DNA from: JBKPIY01 sp046730475
GTDB taxonomy: Bacteria > Actinomycetota > Thermoleophilia > Solirubrobacterales > 70-9
Reading direction: 5' to 3'
Assembly: GCA_046730475.1 (NCBI GenBank)
Contig: JBKPIY010000096.1
Span: 1 to 35,544, forward strand
DNA length: 35,544 nucleotides
The number at the start of each line of letters is the position of its first letter. The first letter of the stretch is position 1. The position numbers and the translations under genes are program-made. The notes under the pieces are model-generated. The model saw only the letters and a list, made by a program, of their open reading frames with translations, made no database searches and was not told the DNA's origin. Shown here one piece after another: positions 1 to 8,397 of this stretch.

Positions 1-648
1 CCGAGGCGGTTCGGGGGCGGGGCCGCCGCAATCGCCTGCTCGCGCTGCGGCGAGGCCGCCCTCGACGCCGCCCTCGGGAGGCCGGGGGAGGGGGAGCAGG
101 CGAAGCCGGGACTGGCGCTCGCCGACTGGGGTGCGCTCGCCCGCCGGCCGGCGGCGGCGAGCCGCTTCGAGCACGTGGTCCTGGTTGATCCGCCGGTCTC
201 ACCCGAGCTCGAGGCGCTCGCCGGCATCCCCCGATCGGGCCCGGTTGGGCCGGCCCCGTTCGCCTCCGGCTTCCTCCACCTGGCCTGGGGACGAGGCGAG
301 GTGGAGCTCGCCGAGCGCTGCCTCGCGGCCGAGTGGGCCTTGCGACGCCCGGTGGCGGAGATCTGGCGCGCGCTCCGGGCCGCAGGGGCCGGGGCCAGCG
401 GCGACCTGCTCGCCGCCCTCCTCGCCGGCCCCGGACGCCACCCGCGAAGCGCGGAGCTGGCGGGGCGCTGCCTCCGGGTGCTGGTCGAGCTCGGGCTGTG
501 CGAGTGCGATCCCGATCGCGCCGCTGCCCGGCTCGGGGTCTTATCCTCGGGTAGGACCCAGCTGGATCGGTCAAGGACCTACGTGGCCTGTGCCGCCCGG
601 CATCAGGAGGCAAGCCAATTCCTGCAAAGCAGAGCACAGAGGGGCTGA
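1..648 (+). CDS. recJ: Probable single-stranded-DNA exonuclease RecJ, C-terminal fragment
   Basis: The reading frame is open from the first base of the window to TGA at 646-648, giving 215 residues of the C-terminal end of a longer protein. The DHH and DHHA1 catalytic domains would lie upstream, outside the window. What is visible is the extra C-terminal domain of actinobacterial RecJ: a stretch ending HVVLVDPPVSPELEAL, a FLHLAWG motif, a helical region with ELAGRCLRVLVELGL, and a tail of the form RTQLDRSRTY. RecJ degrades single-stranded DNA 5' to 3' in recombination and mismatch repair. The gene directly precedes rel, an arrangement I associate with Thermoleophilia. Without the catalytic motifs the family assignment rests on this C-terminal pattern and context only. 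Confidence 0.62.
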   Translation, partial: PRRFGGGAAAIACSRCGEAALDAALGRPGEGEQAKPGLALADWGALARRPAAASRFEHVVLVDPPVSPELEALAGIPRSGPVGPAPFASGFLHLAWGRGEVELAERCLAAEWALRRPVAEIWRALRAAGAGASGDLLAALLAGPGRHPRSAELAGRCLRVLVELGLCECDPDRAAARLGVLSSGRTQLDRSRTYVACAARHQEASQFLQSRAQRG

Positions 649-695
649 GGGGAGCCGACGGGGCCCGCCCGGACGACCGCCGCGGCCATCTGCGG

Positions 696-2945
696 GTGGG
701 CGAGTCAGTCGCGAAGGCGCGCACACCGCGCGCCGACGCGATCACCCGCGAGCTGAGCCCCGATCAGCGCAAGCTGCTGGGCGATCTCTTCGCGGTGATC
801 GAAGAGCACAACCGCGGCGCCGCCGACCGGGAGCAGATCGAGCGCGCCTTTGCCTTCGCCTGCGAGAGCCACGCCGGCCAGGAGCGGAAGTCGGGCGAGG
901 ACTTCATCACCCATCCGCTCGGAGTGGCTCGGATCTGCGCCGGCCTCAGGCTCGACACCGAGACCCTCTGCGCTGCGCTCCTCCATGACACGGTCGAGGA
1001 CACGAGCGCCAGCCTCGAGGAGGTGCGGAAGCGCTTCGGCGACGAGGTCGCCCAGCTCGTCGACGGGGTGACGAAGCTCACCGAGATCACCTTCAAGAGC
1101 CGCGACGAGCGCCAGGCCGAGAACTACCGCAAGATGATGGTGGCGATGGCGAGCGACGTCAGGGTGATCCTGATCAAGCTCGCCGACCGGCTCCACAACA
1201 TGCGGACCCTGGACGCCCTCCCGAAGCAGAAGCAGCAGGAGAAGGCGCGCGAGACGCTCGAGATCTTCGCCCCGCTCGCCCACCGCCTGGGGATCCACGC
1301 GATCAAGTGGGAGCTGGAGGACCTCGCCTTCGCCACCCTGCACCCCCGCAAGTACGACGAGATCAAGGAGCTCGTCGCCCAGCAGCGCGCCGAGCGCGAG
1401 CGCTACGTCACCGACGCGGGCAAGTTCCTCGGCCGGGAGCTGAGAAAGGTTGGGATCGAGGCCGAGATCTCAGGCCGGGCCAAGCACTTCTACTCGATCT
1501 ACACCAAGATGACCCGCAAGGGGAAGGAGTTCAACGAGATCTTCGACCTCACCGCGATGCGGGTGATCGTCGGGTCTGTGAAGGACTGCTACGGAGCGAT
1601 CGGGATCATCCACTCGCTCTGGAAGCCGCTGCCGGGGCGGTTCAAGGACCTGGTCGCGATGCCGAAGGCGAACATGTACTCGGCGCTTCACACCACCGTG
1701 GTCGGCCCCGAGGGACGCCCACTCGAGATCCAGATCCGCACCCCGGAGATGCACGAGGTGGCCGAGTACGGGATCGCCGCTCACGTCATCTACAAAGAGG
1801 GCGCGTCGTCCGGGGACCCGCGCAAGGAGAAGATGACCTGGCTTCGGCAGCTTCTCGAGGCCGAGAAGGAGGCGGACCCGAAGCGGTTCCTCGAGGCCCT
1901 CAAGGTCGACCTGTTCGAGGACGAGGTCTTCGTCTTCACCCCGAAGGGCGAGGTGAAGAACCTGGCGGCGGGCTCGACCCCCCTCGACTTCGCCTACGCC
2001 GTCCACACCGACGTCGGCCACCGCTGCGTCGGCGCCAAGGTGAACGGGAAGATCGTGCCGCTGCACTATCAGCTCCGAAGCGGGGACATCGTCGAGGTGT
2101 TGACCACGAAGCAGGGCCGTGGGCCCTCCCGCGACTGGCTGAAGCTGGTGCGCACCTCCCGGGCTCGGAACAAGATCCGGGCCTGGTTCCAGCGCGAGAG
2201 CCGCGAGGACGCCGAGCGCCGCGGGCGCGAGCAGCTCATCGACGCCCTCAAGAAGCGCGGCCTCCCGCACCAGCGGGTCGCCGGCTCGCCGCTGCTCGTA
2301 GACGTGATCCGGGAGATGGGCTTCCGTAAGGCCGACGACTTCTACATGGCCATCGGCCAGTCGAAGATCTCGACCAAGGTCGTGGCCAACAAGATCATCC
2401 AGCGGCTGAAGCGCGGGGAGGCGGTCGAGGACGAGCCGATCGAGGGGCTCGTCAGACGACGCGACCACGCCAGCCGGCGCACCCGGGAGGCAACCAAGTT
2501 CGGGATCAAGGTGAAGGGCGTCGACGACGTCGCCGTCCGCCTCGCCAAATGCTGTCGTCCCGTCCCGGGCGACGACATCGTCGGCTACGTCTCGCTCGGG
2601 CGGGGGATCACGGTCCATCGCGAGGACTGCCGAAACGTGGCGGCGCTGAAGAAAGCGCCCGAGCGCTTCACCGAGGTGAGCTGGGACGGCGACAACGAGT
2701 CCTCCTATCGAGTCGAGCTCCAGGTGGACGCCTGGGATCGAACCCGGTTGCTCGAGGACCTCTCGCGCACCTTCGCGGAGGCGGGGATCAACATCCTCGA
2801 GGCGGTCTGCACCACCAAGCACCCGATGGTGAAGAACCGGTTCGTGGTCGAGGTCGGCGACACCGAGCAGCTGAAGGCGTGCATCGCCCGCCTCCGCCAC
2901 CTCGATTCGGTGTTCGACGCCTACCGCGTCACCCCGACCGGCTGA
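696..2945 (+). CDS. rel: Bifunctional (p)ppGpp synthetase/hydrolase (RelA/SpoT family)
   Basis: Makes (p)ppGpp from ATP and GDP/GTP on stalled ribosomes and also hydrolyses it; the central enzyme of the stringent response. The 749 residues show the full long-Rel layout. The HD hydrolase has H73, H97-D98 in LLHDTVEDT and KLADRLHNMRT near 161-171. The synthetase has FDLTAMRV at 283-290, GRFKDLVAMPKANMYSALHT at 314-333 and EIQIRT at 344-349. A TGS domain spans about 408-470. A CC...HREDC zinc-finger/RIS region lies at 619-645, and a C-terminal ACT domain at about 671-747. Both catalytic halves look intact, so it should be bifunctional. The synthetase loop reads YSALH where YQSLH is usual. The GTG at 696 has no clear ribosome binding site and the frame stays open upstream into recJ, so the exact start is uncertain. 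Confidence 0.95.
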   Translation: MGESVAKARTPRADAITRELSPDQRKLLGDLFAVIEEHNRGAADREQIERAFAFACESHAGQERKSGEDFITHPLGVARICAGLRLDTETLCAALLHDTVEDTSASLEEVRKRFGDEVAQLVDGVTKLTEITFKSRDERQAENYRKMMVAMASDVRVILIKLADRLHNMRTLDALPKQKQQEKARETLEIFAPLAHRLGIHAIKWELEDLAFATLHPRKYDEIKELVAQQRAERERYVTDAGKFLGRELRKVGIEAEISGRAKHFYSIYTKMTRKGKEFNEIFDLTAMRVIVGSVKDCYGAIGIIHSLWKPLPGRFKDLVAMPKANMYSALHTTVVGPEGRPLEIQIRTPEMHEVAEYGIAAHVIYKEGASSGDPRKEKMTWLRQLLEAEKEADPKRFLEALKVDLFEDEVFVFTPKGEVKNLAAGSTPLDFAYAVHTDVGHRCVGAKVNGKIVPLHYQLRSGDIVEVLTTKQGRGPSRDWLKLVRTSRARNKIRAWFQRESREDAERRGREQLIDALKKRGLPHQRVAGSPLLVDVIREMGFRKADDFYMAIGQSKISTKVVANKIIQRLKRGEAVEDEPIEGLVRRRDHASRRTREATKFGIKVKGVDDVAVRLAKCCRPVPGDDIVGYVSLGRGITVHREDCRNVAALKKAPERFTEVSWDGDNESSYRVELQVDAWDRTRLLEDLSRTFAEAGINILEAVCTTKHPMVKNRFVVEVGDTEQLKACIARLRHLDSVFDAYRVTPTG

Positions 2946-3006
2946 CCGCCGGCGCCGAAGGGAGCCGAATCGAGCCGATCCCTGCGGTGTTCTCCTCCGT
3001 AGGACC

Positions 3007-3708
3007 ATGTACGGGATGAGAAAGCCGGGGAGAACAGGGACGATCGCGTTGGCGCTGGCCGGGGTCCTCGCCGTCGTCCTCGGGATCGGGGTCGCATTCG
3101 GGGCCGACACGATCACGGCGCTTCCCGGCCACGTCTACGACCAGAGCACGTACAGCCAGGCCCAGGGGGAGCGGCCCACCTTCGACAACAACGAGGCCGC
3201 CACCTCGCACAACGTCACCGCGCGCGCCACCGGACCCGACGGCAAGCCCCTCTTCCGCTCGGGGACGATCGTCGGCATCAACAGCACCGTCGTGAACGGG
3301 ACCCAGTACCTGGCGGCGGGCGATTACCCGTTCCTCTGCACGATCCACCCGACCGAGATGCAGGGGACGCTCCACGTCACCAGCGCCGGCGCGGCGATCG
3401 CCCGCCCGCACATCGACGTCTCGATCGTGAGCCGAAGGCTCGCCAGGGTCCGAAACAGCGCCAAGGCGCTCGTCAAGGTCCACGCCACCACCGTCAGCAA
3501 CGGCGTCTCGCTCGTCCTCAAGCTGGGCAAGGCGAAGCTCGGCTCGAAGTCGGGCCTCAACCTGACGGCCGGGCAGACCATGAAGGTCCGGATCAGCCTC
3601 ACCCGGAAGGGCCGCAAGAAGCTCGCCGGCCGCACCACCGCCAAGCTGAGGCTGGTCGGCTCGGTCCCGTTCGGGAGGACGGACACCGCCGTCAAGCGGC
3701 TGAGGTAG
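3007..3708 (+). CDS. Secreted cupredoxin (type 1 blue copper) protein with C-terminal surface domain
   Basis: A 233-residue exported protein. Residues 1-33 form a basic N-terminus and a hydrophobic signal or anchor segment. Residues about 34-126 are a plastocyanin-like fold with a plausible type 1 copper site: H68 in TSHNV, then C111, H114 and M118 in YPFLCTIHPTEMQG. The spacing C-x2-H-x3-M is between the amicyanin and plastocyanin patterns. Residues about 135-233 are a Lys/Arg-rich beta domain ending LTRKGRKKLAGRTTAKLRL, a type common on surface proteins of Solirubrobacterales. It probably carries electrons outside the membrane; the redox partner is unknown. ATG is preceded by a short AGGA. 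Its end overlaps the convergent HIT gene by 17 bases, and no terminator is visible there. Confidence 0.82.
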   Translation: MYGMRKPGRTGTIALALAGVLAVVLGIGVAFGADTITALPGHVYDQSTYSQAQGERPTFDNNEAATSHNVTARATGPDGKPLFRSGTIVGINSTVVNGTQYLAAGDYPFLCTIHPTEMQGTLHVTSAGAAIARPHIDVSIVSRRLARVRNSAKALVKVHATTVSNGVSLVLKLGKAKLGSKSGLNLTAGQTMKVRISLTRKGRKKLAGRTTAKLRLVGSVPFGRTDTAVKRLR

Positions 3709-4141
3709 CCCCTCCTCGGCGCAGTCGGGTCACCGCGGCGCGGACCCGCTTGCCCGTCTCCCGGATCTCGTCGGCGTCCGCGTACTTGGTGCGCGGCCAG
3801 AAGAATCCCCGCAGGCCGTCCTTGGGACGGCGGGGGACGACGTGGACGTGGACGTGGGCGACGCTCTGGGAGACGACGTTGTTGAGGGCGACGAAGGAGC
3901 CGGGCTTCCCCATCGCCTCGGGGATCGCCCGCGACAGCAGCCTGGCGTTCAGGAACAGGGGACCGACGAGGTCGTCGGGAAGGTCGGCGAGAGTCTCGTG
4001 ATGGGCCCGGGGGAGGAGCAGGGAGTGACCGGGGAACAGCGGACGGTGGTCGAGGAAGGCGAGCGAAACCCCGTCCTCGAACACCAGCTCCGCCTCGACC
4101 TCACCGGCGACGATGCGGCAGAACAGGCAGTCCTCGGGCAC
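3692..4141 (-). CDS. HIT-family nucleotide hydrolase/transferase (Hint/Fhit-like)
   Basis: A 149-residue histidine-triad protein. The signature HVHVHVV is at residues 96-102, with H98 the expected catalytic histidine. A CLFC pair (C5, C8) at the N-terminus is typical of zinc-containing bacterial HIT proteins. Family members cleave phosphoramidate or dinucleoside polyphosphate bonds of nucleotides; the substrate cannot be read from the sequence. GTG start with a GCGAAGG-like ribosome binding site just upstream. It is the last gene of a five-gene minus-strand cluster, starting 6 bases after the lipid-kinase gene ends. It is a paralogue of the HIT gene at 7738-8229 but clearly a different subfamily. 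Confidence 0.9.
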   Translation of the reverse strand: MPEDCLFCRIVAGEVEAELVFEDGVSLAFLDHRPLFPGHSLLLPRAHHETLADLPDDLVGPLFLNARLLSRAIPEAMGKPGSFVALNNVVSQSVAHVHVHVVPRRPKDGLRGFFWPRTKYADADEIRETGKRVRAAVTRLRRGGATSAA

Positions 4142-4147
4142 CTTCGC

Positions 4148-5155
4148 TCAGGCGACGACGGTGAGGGCGCCCGGCTCGATCGCCCAGCGAAGCTCGGTGT
4201 GCTCGCCGATGTAGTCACCGTCGACCTGGACCGGGAGCGGCCGGAGAGCGCCCGACTCGTCGGTGGAGATCGAGCGCACGCTCGCTTCGGTGACGGGCTG
4301 AAGCTCCTCGATCTGGCGGTTCTTCACCACCCGCAGGCGCTTGCTCAGGATGCGCGCCGCCAGTGGGAGCATGTCCCGCTGGGTTGCCCGCTTCAGCACC
4401 GCGATCCCGAGCTTGCCGTCGGCGAGCTCGCAGGCCTCGCAGATCTCGATCGGGATGTCGGCGAAGTAGGTGAAGGGGTCCGAGTTCTGGGCGATCGCCG
4501 TGACCCCCTCGATCGTCTCGCCGTTCGCCCGCACCTCGAGGCGGACGGGGCTCCGGAGGTACTGCCGGTAGAAGGCCGAGATCGCCGCCCACGTGTAGTA
4601 CCACTGGCGCGCCCGGGCCTTCAGGCGCGGGTGGGCGTCGACGCGCCTGACGACGGTGGCGTCGAGCCCGATCCCGCAGGAGAACACGAATCGCCTGCCG
4701 TTGACGGAGCCGAGATCGATCCGGCGGGGGCGAAAGTAGTCGGCGAGCGAGATCAGGTGCTCGGTGGCGTCGACCACGTCGTTCGGGATCCCGAGGGTGC
4801 GGCAGACGACGTTGGTCGAGCCTCCGGGAAGCACCGAGACCGGCATGTCCGTGCCGGCGAGGCCGTTGACGACCTCGTTCAGCGTCCCGTCGCCGCCGAA
4901 AGCGACGACGATGTCGTAGCCGCCCTTGCGCGCCTCCCGCCCGATCTCGGTCGCGTGCTCGGCTGCCTCGGTGTCGACGGCTTCGACCTCGTAGCGCGCC
5001 TGGAGCGCGTAGACGACCAGATTCTTGAGCCGGTCCGAGACCGTGGTCGCGTAGGGGTTGACGATGATCAGCATTCGCTTCTTCACCGCGCCAGGGGTGA
5101 GCGGCTTCGCCAGAGTCGCGGGCTCGGGGTTTCGTGGCGGCGCCGTGGTCGTCAC
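4148..5155 (-). CDS. Diacylglycerol/lipid kinase family protein (DgkB/YegS-like)
   Basis: A 335-residue soluble lipid kinase with the DAGK catalytic domain: IIVNPYA at 30-36, the nucleotide-binding GGDGTLNE at 87-94, and LPGGSTNVVCRTLGIP at about 109-124. The C-terminal half is the beta-sandwich typical of the YegS/DgkB group and ends with a QVDGDYIG motif. It phosphorylates diacylglycerol or a related membrane lipid with ATP; the true substrate is unknown. The frame is open well upstream (to 5359), but that part lies inside the preceding gene. I chose GTG at 5155 because it falls 5 bases after the upstream TAG and has GAGAGGGG as ribosome binding site. MLIIVNP (ATG, residue 28) is an alternative start. 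Confidence 0.9.
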   Translation of the reverse strand: MTTTAPPRNPEPATLAKPLTPGAVKKRMLIIVNPYATTVSDRLKNLVVYALQARYEVEAVDTEAAEHATEIGREARKGGYDIVVAFGGDGTLNEVVNGLAGTDMPVSVLPGGSTNVVCRTLGIPNDVVDATEHLISLADYFRPRRIDLGSVNGRRFVFSCGIGLDATVVRRVDAHPRLKARARQWYYTWAAISAFYRQYLRSPVRLEVRANGETIEGVTAIAQNSDPFTYFADIPIEICEACELADGKLGIAVLKRATQRDMLPLAARILSKRLRVVKNRQIEELQPVTEASVRSISTDESGALRPLPVQVDGDYIGEHTELRWAIEPGALTVVA

Positions 5156-5160
5156 CCGAC

Positions 5161-6333
5161 CTAGCCCCTCTCCGCGGCGGGATCGCCGGCCTCGATCAGG
5201 TCTCCGAGCTCTCCCGGCTCGGCCCCGGAGGTCGCCTCGAACCGGATCACCTCGCCGGCGCCCGCCTCGCGAACGTAGCCTGCGTTGATCAGGAGGTCGA
5301 CGTGCCCGATCACCTCCGACAGGGTGAGGTAGGCCTGGGTCACAGCCACGTCCCCCCACATCGCCTGGGCGAGCTCGTAGCCGGTGCGCGGCCCTTCGAC
5401 GATCAGCGCGTACAGCTTCTCCGCCCGGCGCTGGTGGAGCGCGAAGCGCTCGTCGATCAGGGCGACGTGGTCGGTGATCGGCTCGCCGTGGCCGGCCAGC
5501 ACCACCTCGGCCGGCAACTGCCTTGTCCTCTTCAGGGAGCCGATGTACTCGACCAGAGCCTGGCGGCGACCGGCCGATCCGTCGAGCGGGCGCGAGATCA
5601 GCGGATTCGAGGAGATGTGCTTGATCAAGTGGTCGGCGGCGATCAGGATGCGGCGATCGGAGTCCCAGAACAGGGTGTCCGACGGGCTGTGGCCGGGTCG
5701 GTGTTGCACCTCCAGCTCTCGATCGGATAGTCGCAGGATCTCGCCATCGCTGAGGGGCCGGGTCACCCTCGCCTTCGCGCCCCAGGCGCGAAAGCTGCGT
5801 GAGACGCTTTGCAGGGCGGTGACCACGTCCTTGGAGATGCCGTGGCTCAGCATCAGCCTGGCGGCGAAATCGTCGTCCCGCTGGGCGTCGCCACCGAAGT
5901 TCTCGAGGAAGGGCGCCGCGACGTCGAGCGCCGCTACGTCGGCGCCTGACCGGCGAGCGACGATCTCGACGAGCCCGAGGTGATCGATGTGTTGATGGGT
6001 GATGATCACCAGCCCCAGGTCCTCGATCCGGTGGCCGACGGTGCCGAGCTGATGCTCGAGCTCATCGAGGGCCTTTCCCGAGTTCGGCCCCGAGTCGACG
6101 AGGGCGAGCGGCTCGCCCTCGAGCAGGTAGCAGTTGACCCGCCCGACTGCGAAGGGGGTGGGGATGCGCAGGGTGCGTATTCCCGCCTCGGCCACCCGCT
6201 CCCAGGCATCGAGCGCCGCCGCCTCGGGCTCGCGCCCGGGACCGGAAGAAGTCCGCACCTCCTCGGGTGCGCCCGCGGGGATCCGGGGTGCGGGGGCGGG
6301 TGGTTTCGCAGCCTTGTTCGACCCCTCGCTCAC
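5161..6333 (-). CDS. MBL-fold metallo-hydrolase with C-terminal winged-helix (LACTB2-like)
   Basis: A 390-residue metallo-beta-lactamase-fold hydrolase. The metal-binding THQHIDHLG motif (H113, H115, D117, H118) is followed by RPGHSPSD and IAADHLIKH, which supply the remaining metal ligands. The region after about residue 300 looks like the winged-helix tail of LACTB2-type MBL proteins. Members hydrolyse thioesters, esters or RNA; no specific substrate can be assigned. The first 45 residues are Pro/Ala-rich and probably disordered. The GTG start overlaps the stop of the phosphomannomutase gene by 3 bases, and the lipid kinase follows at 5 bases, so these three genes are almost certainly one transcript. 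Confidence 0.88.
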   Translation of the reverse strand: MSEGSNKAAKPPAPAPRIPAGAPEEVRTSSGPGREPEAAALDAWERVAEAGIRTLRIPTPFAVGRVNCYLLEGEPLALVDSGPNSGKALDELEHQLGTVGHRIEDLGLVIITHQHIDHLGLVEIVARRSGADVAALDVAAPFLENFGGDAQRDDDFAARLMLSHGISKDVVTALQSVSRSFRAWGAKARVTRPLSDGEILRLSDRELEVQHRPGHSPSDTLFWDSDRRILIAADHLIKHISSNPLISRPLDGSAGRRQALVEYIGSLKRTRQLPAEVVLAGHGEPITDHVALIDERFALHQRRAEKLYALIVEGPRTGYELAQAMWGDVAVTQAYLTLSEVIGHVDLLINAGYVREAGAGEVIRFEATSGAEPGELGDLIEAGDPAAERG

Positions 6334-7706
6334 GAGCGGATCAGGGCCAGGACCTCGTCGCGCTTCGCCGCCATGTGGTCGGGGGAGACGAGCGACTCGA
6401 GGTTGAGCCGCAGCAGCGGCTCGGTGTTCGAGGGGCGGACGTTGAAGTGCCAGTCGGGATAGTCGACCGAGATCCCGTCAAGGTGAGTGATCTCGCCGTC
6501 TGAGTAGCGCTCGGCGATCTCGCGCATCTTCCGCTGCTGGTCGGCGACCTCGGAGTTGATCTCGCCCGAGATGAAGTAGCGGGCGCGGAACTCGGCCATC
6601 AGCTCGGCCAGCGTCCGCCCCTCCGTCGAGAGCAGCTCGAGCATGAGCAGGGCCGGGATCGTCCCCGAGTCGGCGCACCAGAAGTCCCGGAAGTAGTAGT
6701 GGCCGGAGACCTCGCCCCCGAACACGGCCCCCTCCTCGCGCATCCGCGCCTTGAAGAAGGCGTGGCCGACCCGGCTCAGGGCCGAGCGCCCCCCGGCGGC
6801 GGCGACCGTGTCGGGGACCGCCCTGCTGGAGCGGGGGTCGTAGAGGATCGTCGCCCCGCGCTCCTTCTCCAGCGCCGCCCTCGCCAGCAGCGCGCAGACG
6901 AAGTCGCCGTCGCAGAAGCTCCCGGCGGCGTCGATGAAGAAACAGCGGTCGGCGTCGCCGTCCCACGCGATCGCGAGGTCGACCTTTTCCTCGCGGACCC
7001 GGTCGATGATGAAGCGGCGGTTCTCCTCCAGGAGGGGGTTCGGCTCGCGGTCGGGGAAGTTGCCGTCCGGCGTCCAGTAGGTGGTGACGAGGTCGAGGTC
7101 GAGGCCCTCCAGCAGCGGCCCCACCATCGGCCCCGCCATTCCGTTCCCGCCGTCGGCGAGGACCCGCAGTCGGCCGATCCGGCCCCGGTCGACGAACCCG
7201 AGCATGTGCTCGCGGAAGGCGTCGCCGATCTCGACCTCCTCCACCGAGCCGCCGCCCGGCGGCTCCGGGAGGCCCGCCTCGATCTCCCGGTGGACGTCCT
7301 CGATCCCGGCGTCGCCGGAGAGCGCCAGCGCCCCCTCGCGGATCAGCTTTACCCCCGTGTAGCGCTTCGGGTTGTGGGAGGCGGTGACCATCGCCCCGCC
7401 GTCGAGCTCGCGCGAGCCGACGAGGAAATAGAGCATCTCGGTCGCGATCTCACCCGCGTCGATCACCCTCACCCCCTCATCGACGAGCGCGTCACGCACC
7501 CGCGCGGCCATCTCCGGGGCCGTGAGGCGCATGTCGCGGCCGAGGCCGACCCGCAGATCGGCGGTGTCCTTCCCGCGAAGGCGGGCCAGCACCCGGGCGA
7601 ACCCGCGGCCGATCAGGTAGCCGACCTCGCCGTCGATCTCCTCCCCGTAGACGCCCCGGACGTCGTAGGCCTTGAAGATCGAAGCTGGGGGGGAGGGGAT
7701 CGGCAT
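6330..7706 (-). CDS. manB: Phosphomannomutase/phosphoglucomutase
   Basis: Interconverts hexose-6-phosphate and hexose-1-phosphate, feeding GDP-mannose or UDP-glucose synthesis. The 458 residues show the four-domain alpha-D-phosphohexomutase layout. The phosphoserine loop is TASHNP with S110. The magnesium loop is DGDADR at 249-254. The sugar-recognition loop is GEVSGH near 328. The phosphate-binding loop is RPSNTEP near 428. It lies between an Ap4A-phosphorylase-like HIT gene (31 bases upstream) and the MBL-fold gene it overlaps. ManB versus bifunctional AlgC-type specificity cannot be settled from sequence alone. ATG start. Confidence 0.93.
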   Translation of the reverse strand: MPIPSPPASIFKAYDVRGVYGEEIDGEVGYLIGRGFARVLARLRGKDTADLRVGLGRDMRLTAPEMAARVRDALVDEGVRVIDAGEIATEMLYFLVGSRELDGGAMVTASHNPKRYTGVKLIREGALALSGDAGIEDVHREIEAGLPEPPGGGSVEEVEIGDAFREHMLGFVDRGRIGRLRVLADGGNGMAGPMVGPLLEGLDLDLVTTYWTPDGNFPDREPNPLLEENRRFIIDRVREEKVDLAIAWDGDADRCFFIDAAGSFCDGDFVCALLARAALEKERGATILYDPRSSRAVPDTVAAAGGRSALSRVGHAFFKARMREEGAVFGGEVSGHYYFRDFWCADSGTIPALLMLELLSTEGRTLAELMAEFRARYFISGEINSEVADQQRKMREIAERYSDGEITHLDGISVDYPDWHFNVRPSNTEPLLRLNLESLVSPDHMAAKRDEVLALIRS

Positions 7707-7737
7707 CGGGGCGGCGCCAGCAGGTTAGGGAGCGCCG

Positions 7738-8229
7738 CTAATCGAAGCCGCCGCGAAGCGCCTCGTAGGTCTGCTCGAGCGACTGCGGCATCACCCGGGT
7801 GTCGGCGAGCACCGGCATGAAGTTGGTGTCCCCGCCCCAGCGGGGGACCACGTGCATGTGGATGTGGTGCTCGAAGCCGGCGCCGGCGACCCGCCCCTGG
7901 TTGAAGCCGACGTTGTAGCCGTGCGGCGAGTAGGCCTCCTCGAGCTTCCTCATCGACCGCTGGGCCAGGGCCATCATCTCCGCCACGGTGCCGGCGTCGA
8001 GCTCAGGGAGGGTGCCGATGTGCTCGTACGGGGCCACCATCAGGTGCCCGTTGGTGTAAGGGAATGTATTCAGGATCACGAAGCAGCGCTCGCCGCGGTG
8101 GACGATGAAGTTCGCCTCGTCGTCGTCCACCGAGGGCTTCGAGCAGAAGATGCAGCCCTCCTCGGTGTCCTTTTCCGCGTCCTTCACGTAGGTGAGGCGC
8201 CACGGCGCCCAGATCCGGTAGTTGGCCAC
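7738..8229 (-). CDS. HIT-family protein, Ap4A phosphorylase-like
   Basis: A 163-residue HIT protein of the actinobacterial Ap4A phosphorylase type (like M. tuberculosis Rv2613c). It has a CIFC zinc pair (C26, C29), NTFPYTNGHLMVAP at about 54-67, and the triad HHIHMHVVPRWGGDTNF, with H122, H124 and H126. The RWGGD(T/A)NF extension after the triad is the mark of this subfamily, which splits diadenosine tetraphosphate into ADP and ATP. The GTG start has no good ribosome binding site but lies 6 bases after TACGAT on the same strand, a candidate -10 box for a leaderless transcript. It is the first gene of the minus-strand cluster that continues with manB. Confidence 0.88.
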   Translation of the reverse strand: MANYRIWAPWRLTYVKDAEKDTEEGCIFCSKPSVDDDEANFIVHRGERCFVILNTFPYTNGHLMVAPYEHIGTLPELDAGTVAEMMALAQRSMRKLEEAYSPHGYNVGFNQGRVAGAGFEHHIHMHVVPRWGGDTNFMPVLADTRVMPQSLEQTYEALRGGFD

Positions 8230-8356
8230 CGGCTCATCGTAGGTGGAGAACGGTTTGCATAATCCCGCTGCCGCTGACGGTAGACGTCACTACGGTGTCG
8301 GTGGCGCCCGCGACCGCTCCTCTCGATGCATCTGCACCCTCTGCGCATCGGGACGT

Positions 8357-8372
8357 CGGTTCCGCGGAACCG
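8357..8372. repeat. 16-bp perfect palindrome between corA and the HIT gene
   Basis: CGGTTCCGCGGAACCG is a perfect inverted repeat without a spacer. It sits 25 bases beyond the corA stop and about 130 bases upstream of the Ap4A-phosphorylase-like gene, both on the minus strand. There is no T-tract, so it is a poor intrinsic terminator; an operator for a dimeric repressor is possible. The rest of 8230-8397 contains nothing else I recognise. Confidence 0.4.
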
Positions 8373-8397
8373 CGGGCAGAGCCAATCCCGGGGATCG

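Noticed and set aside
1470..3116. Long minus-strand open frame of 548 codons opposite rel
   Set aside because: It lies wholly antisense to a textbook Rel protein, has low-complexity Asp/Val/Leu/Arg composition and no domain; an artefact of GC-rich codon use.
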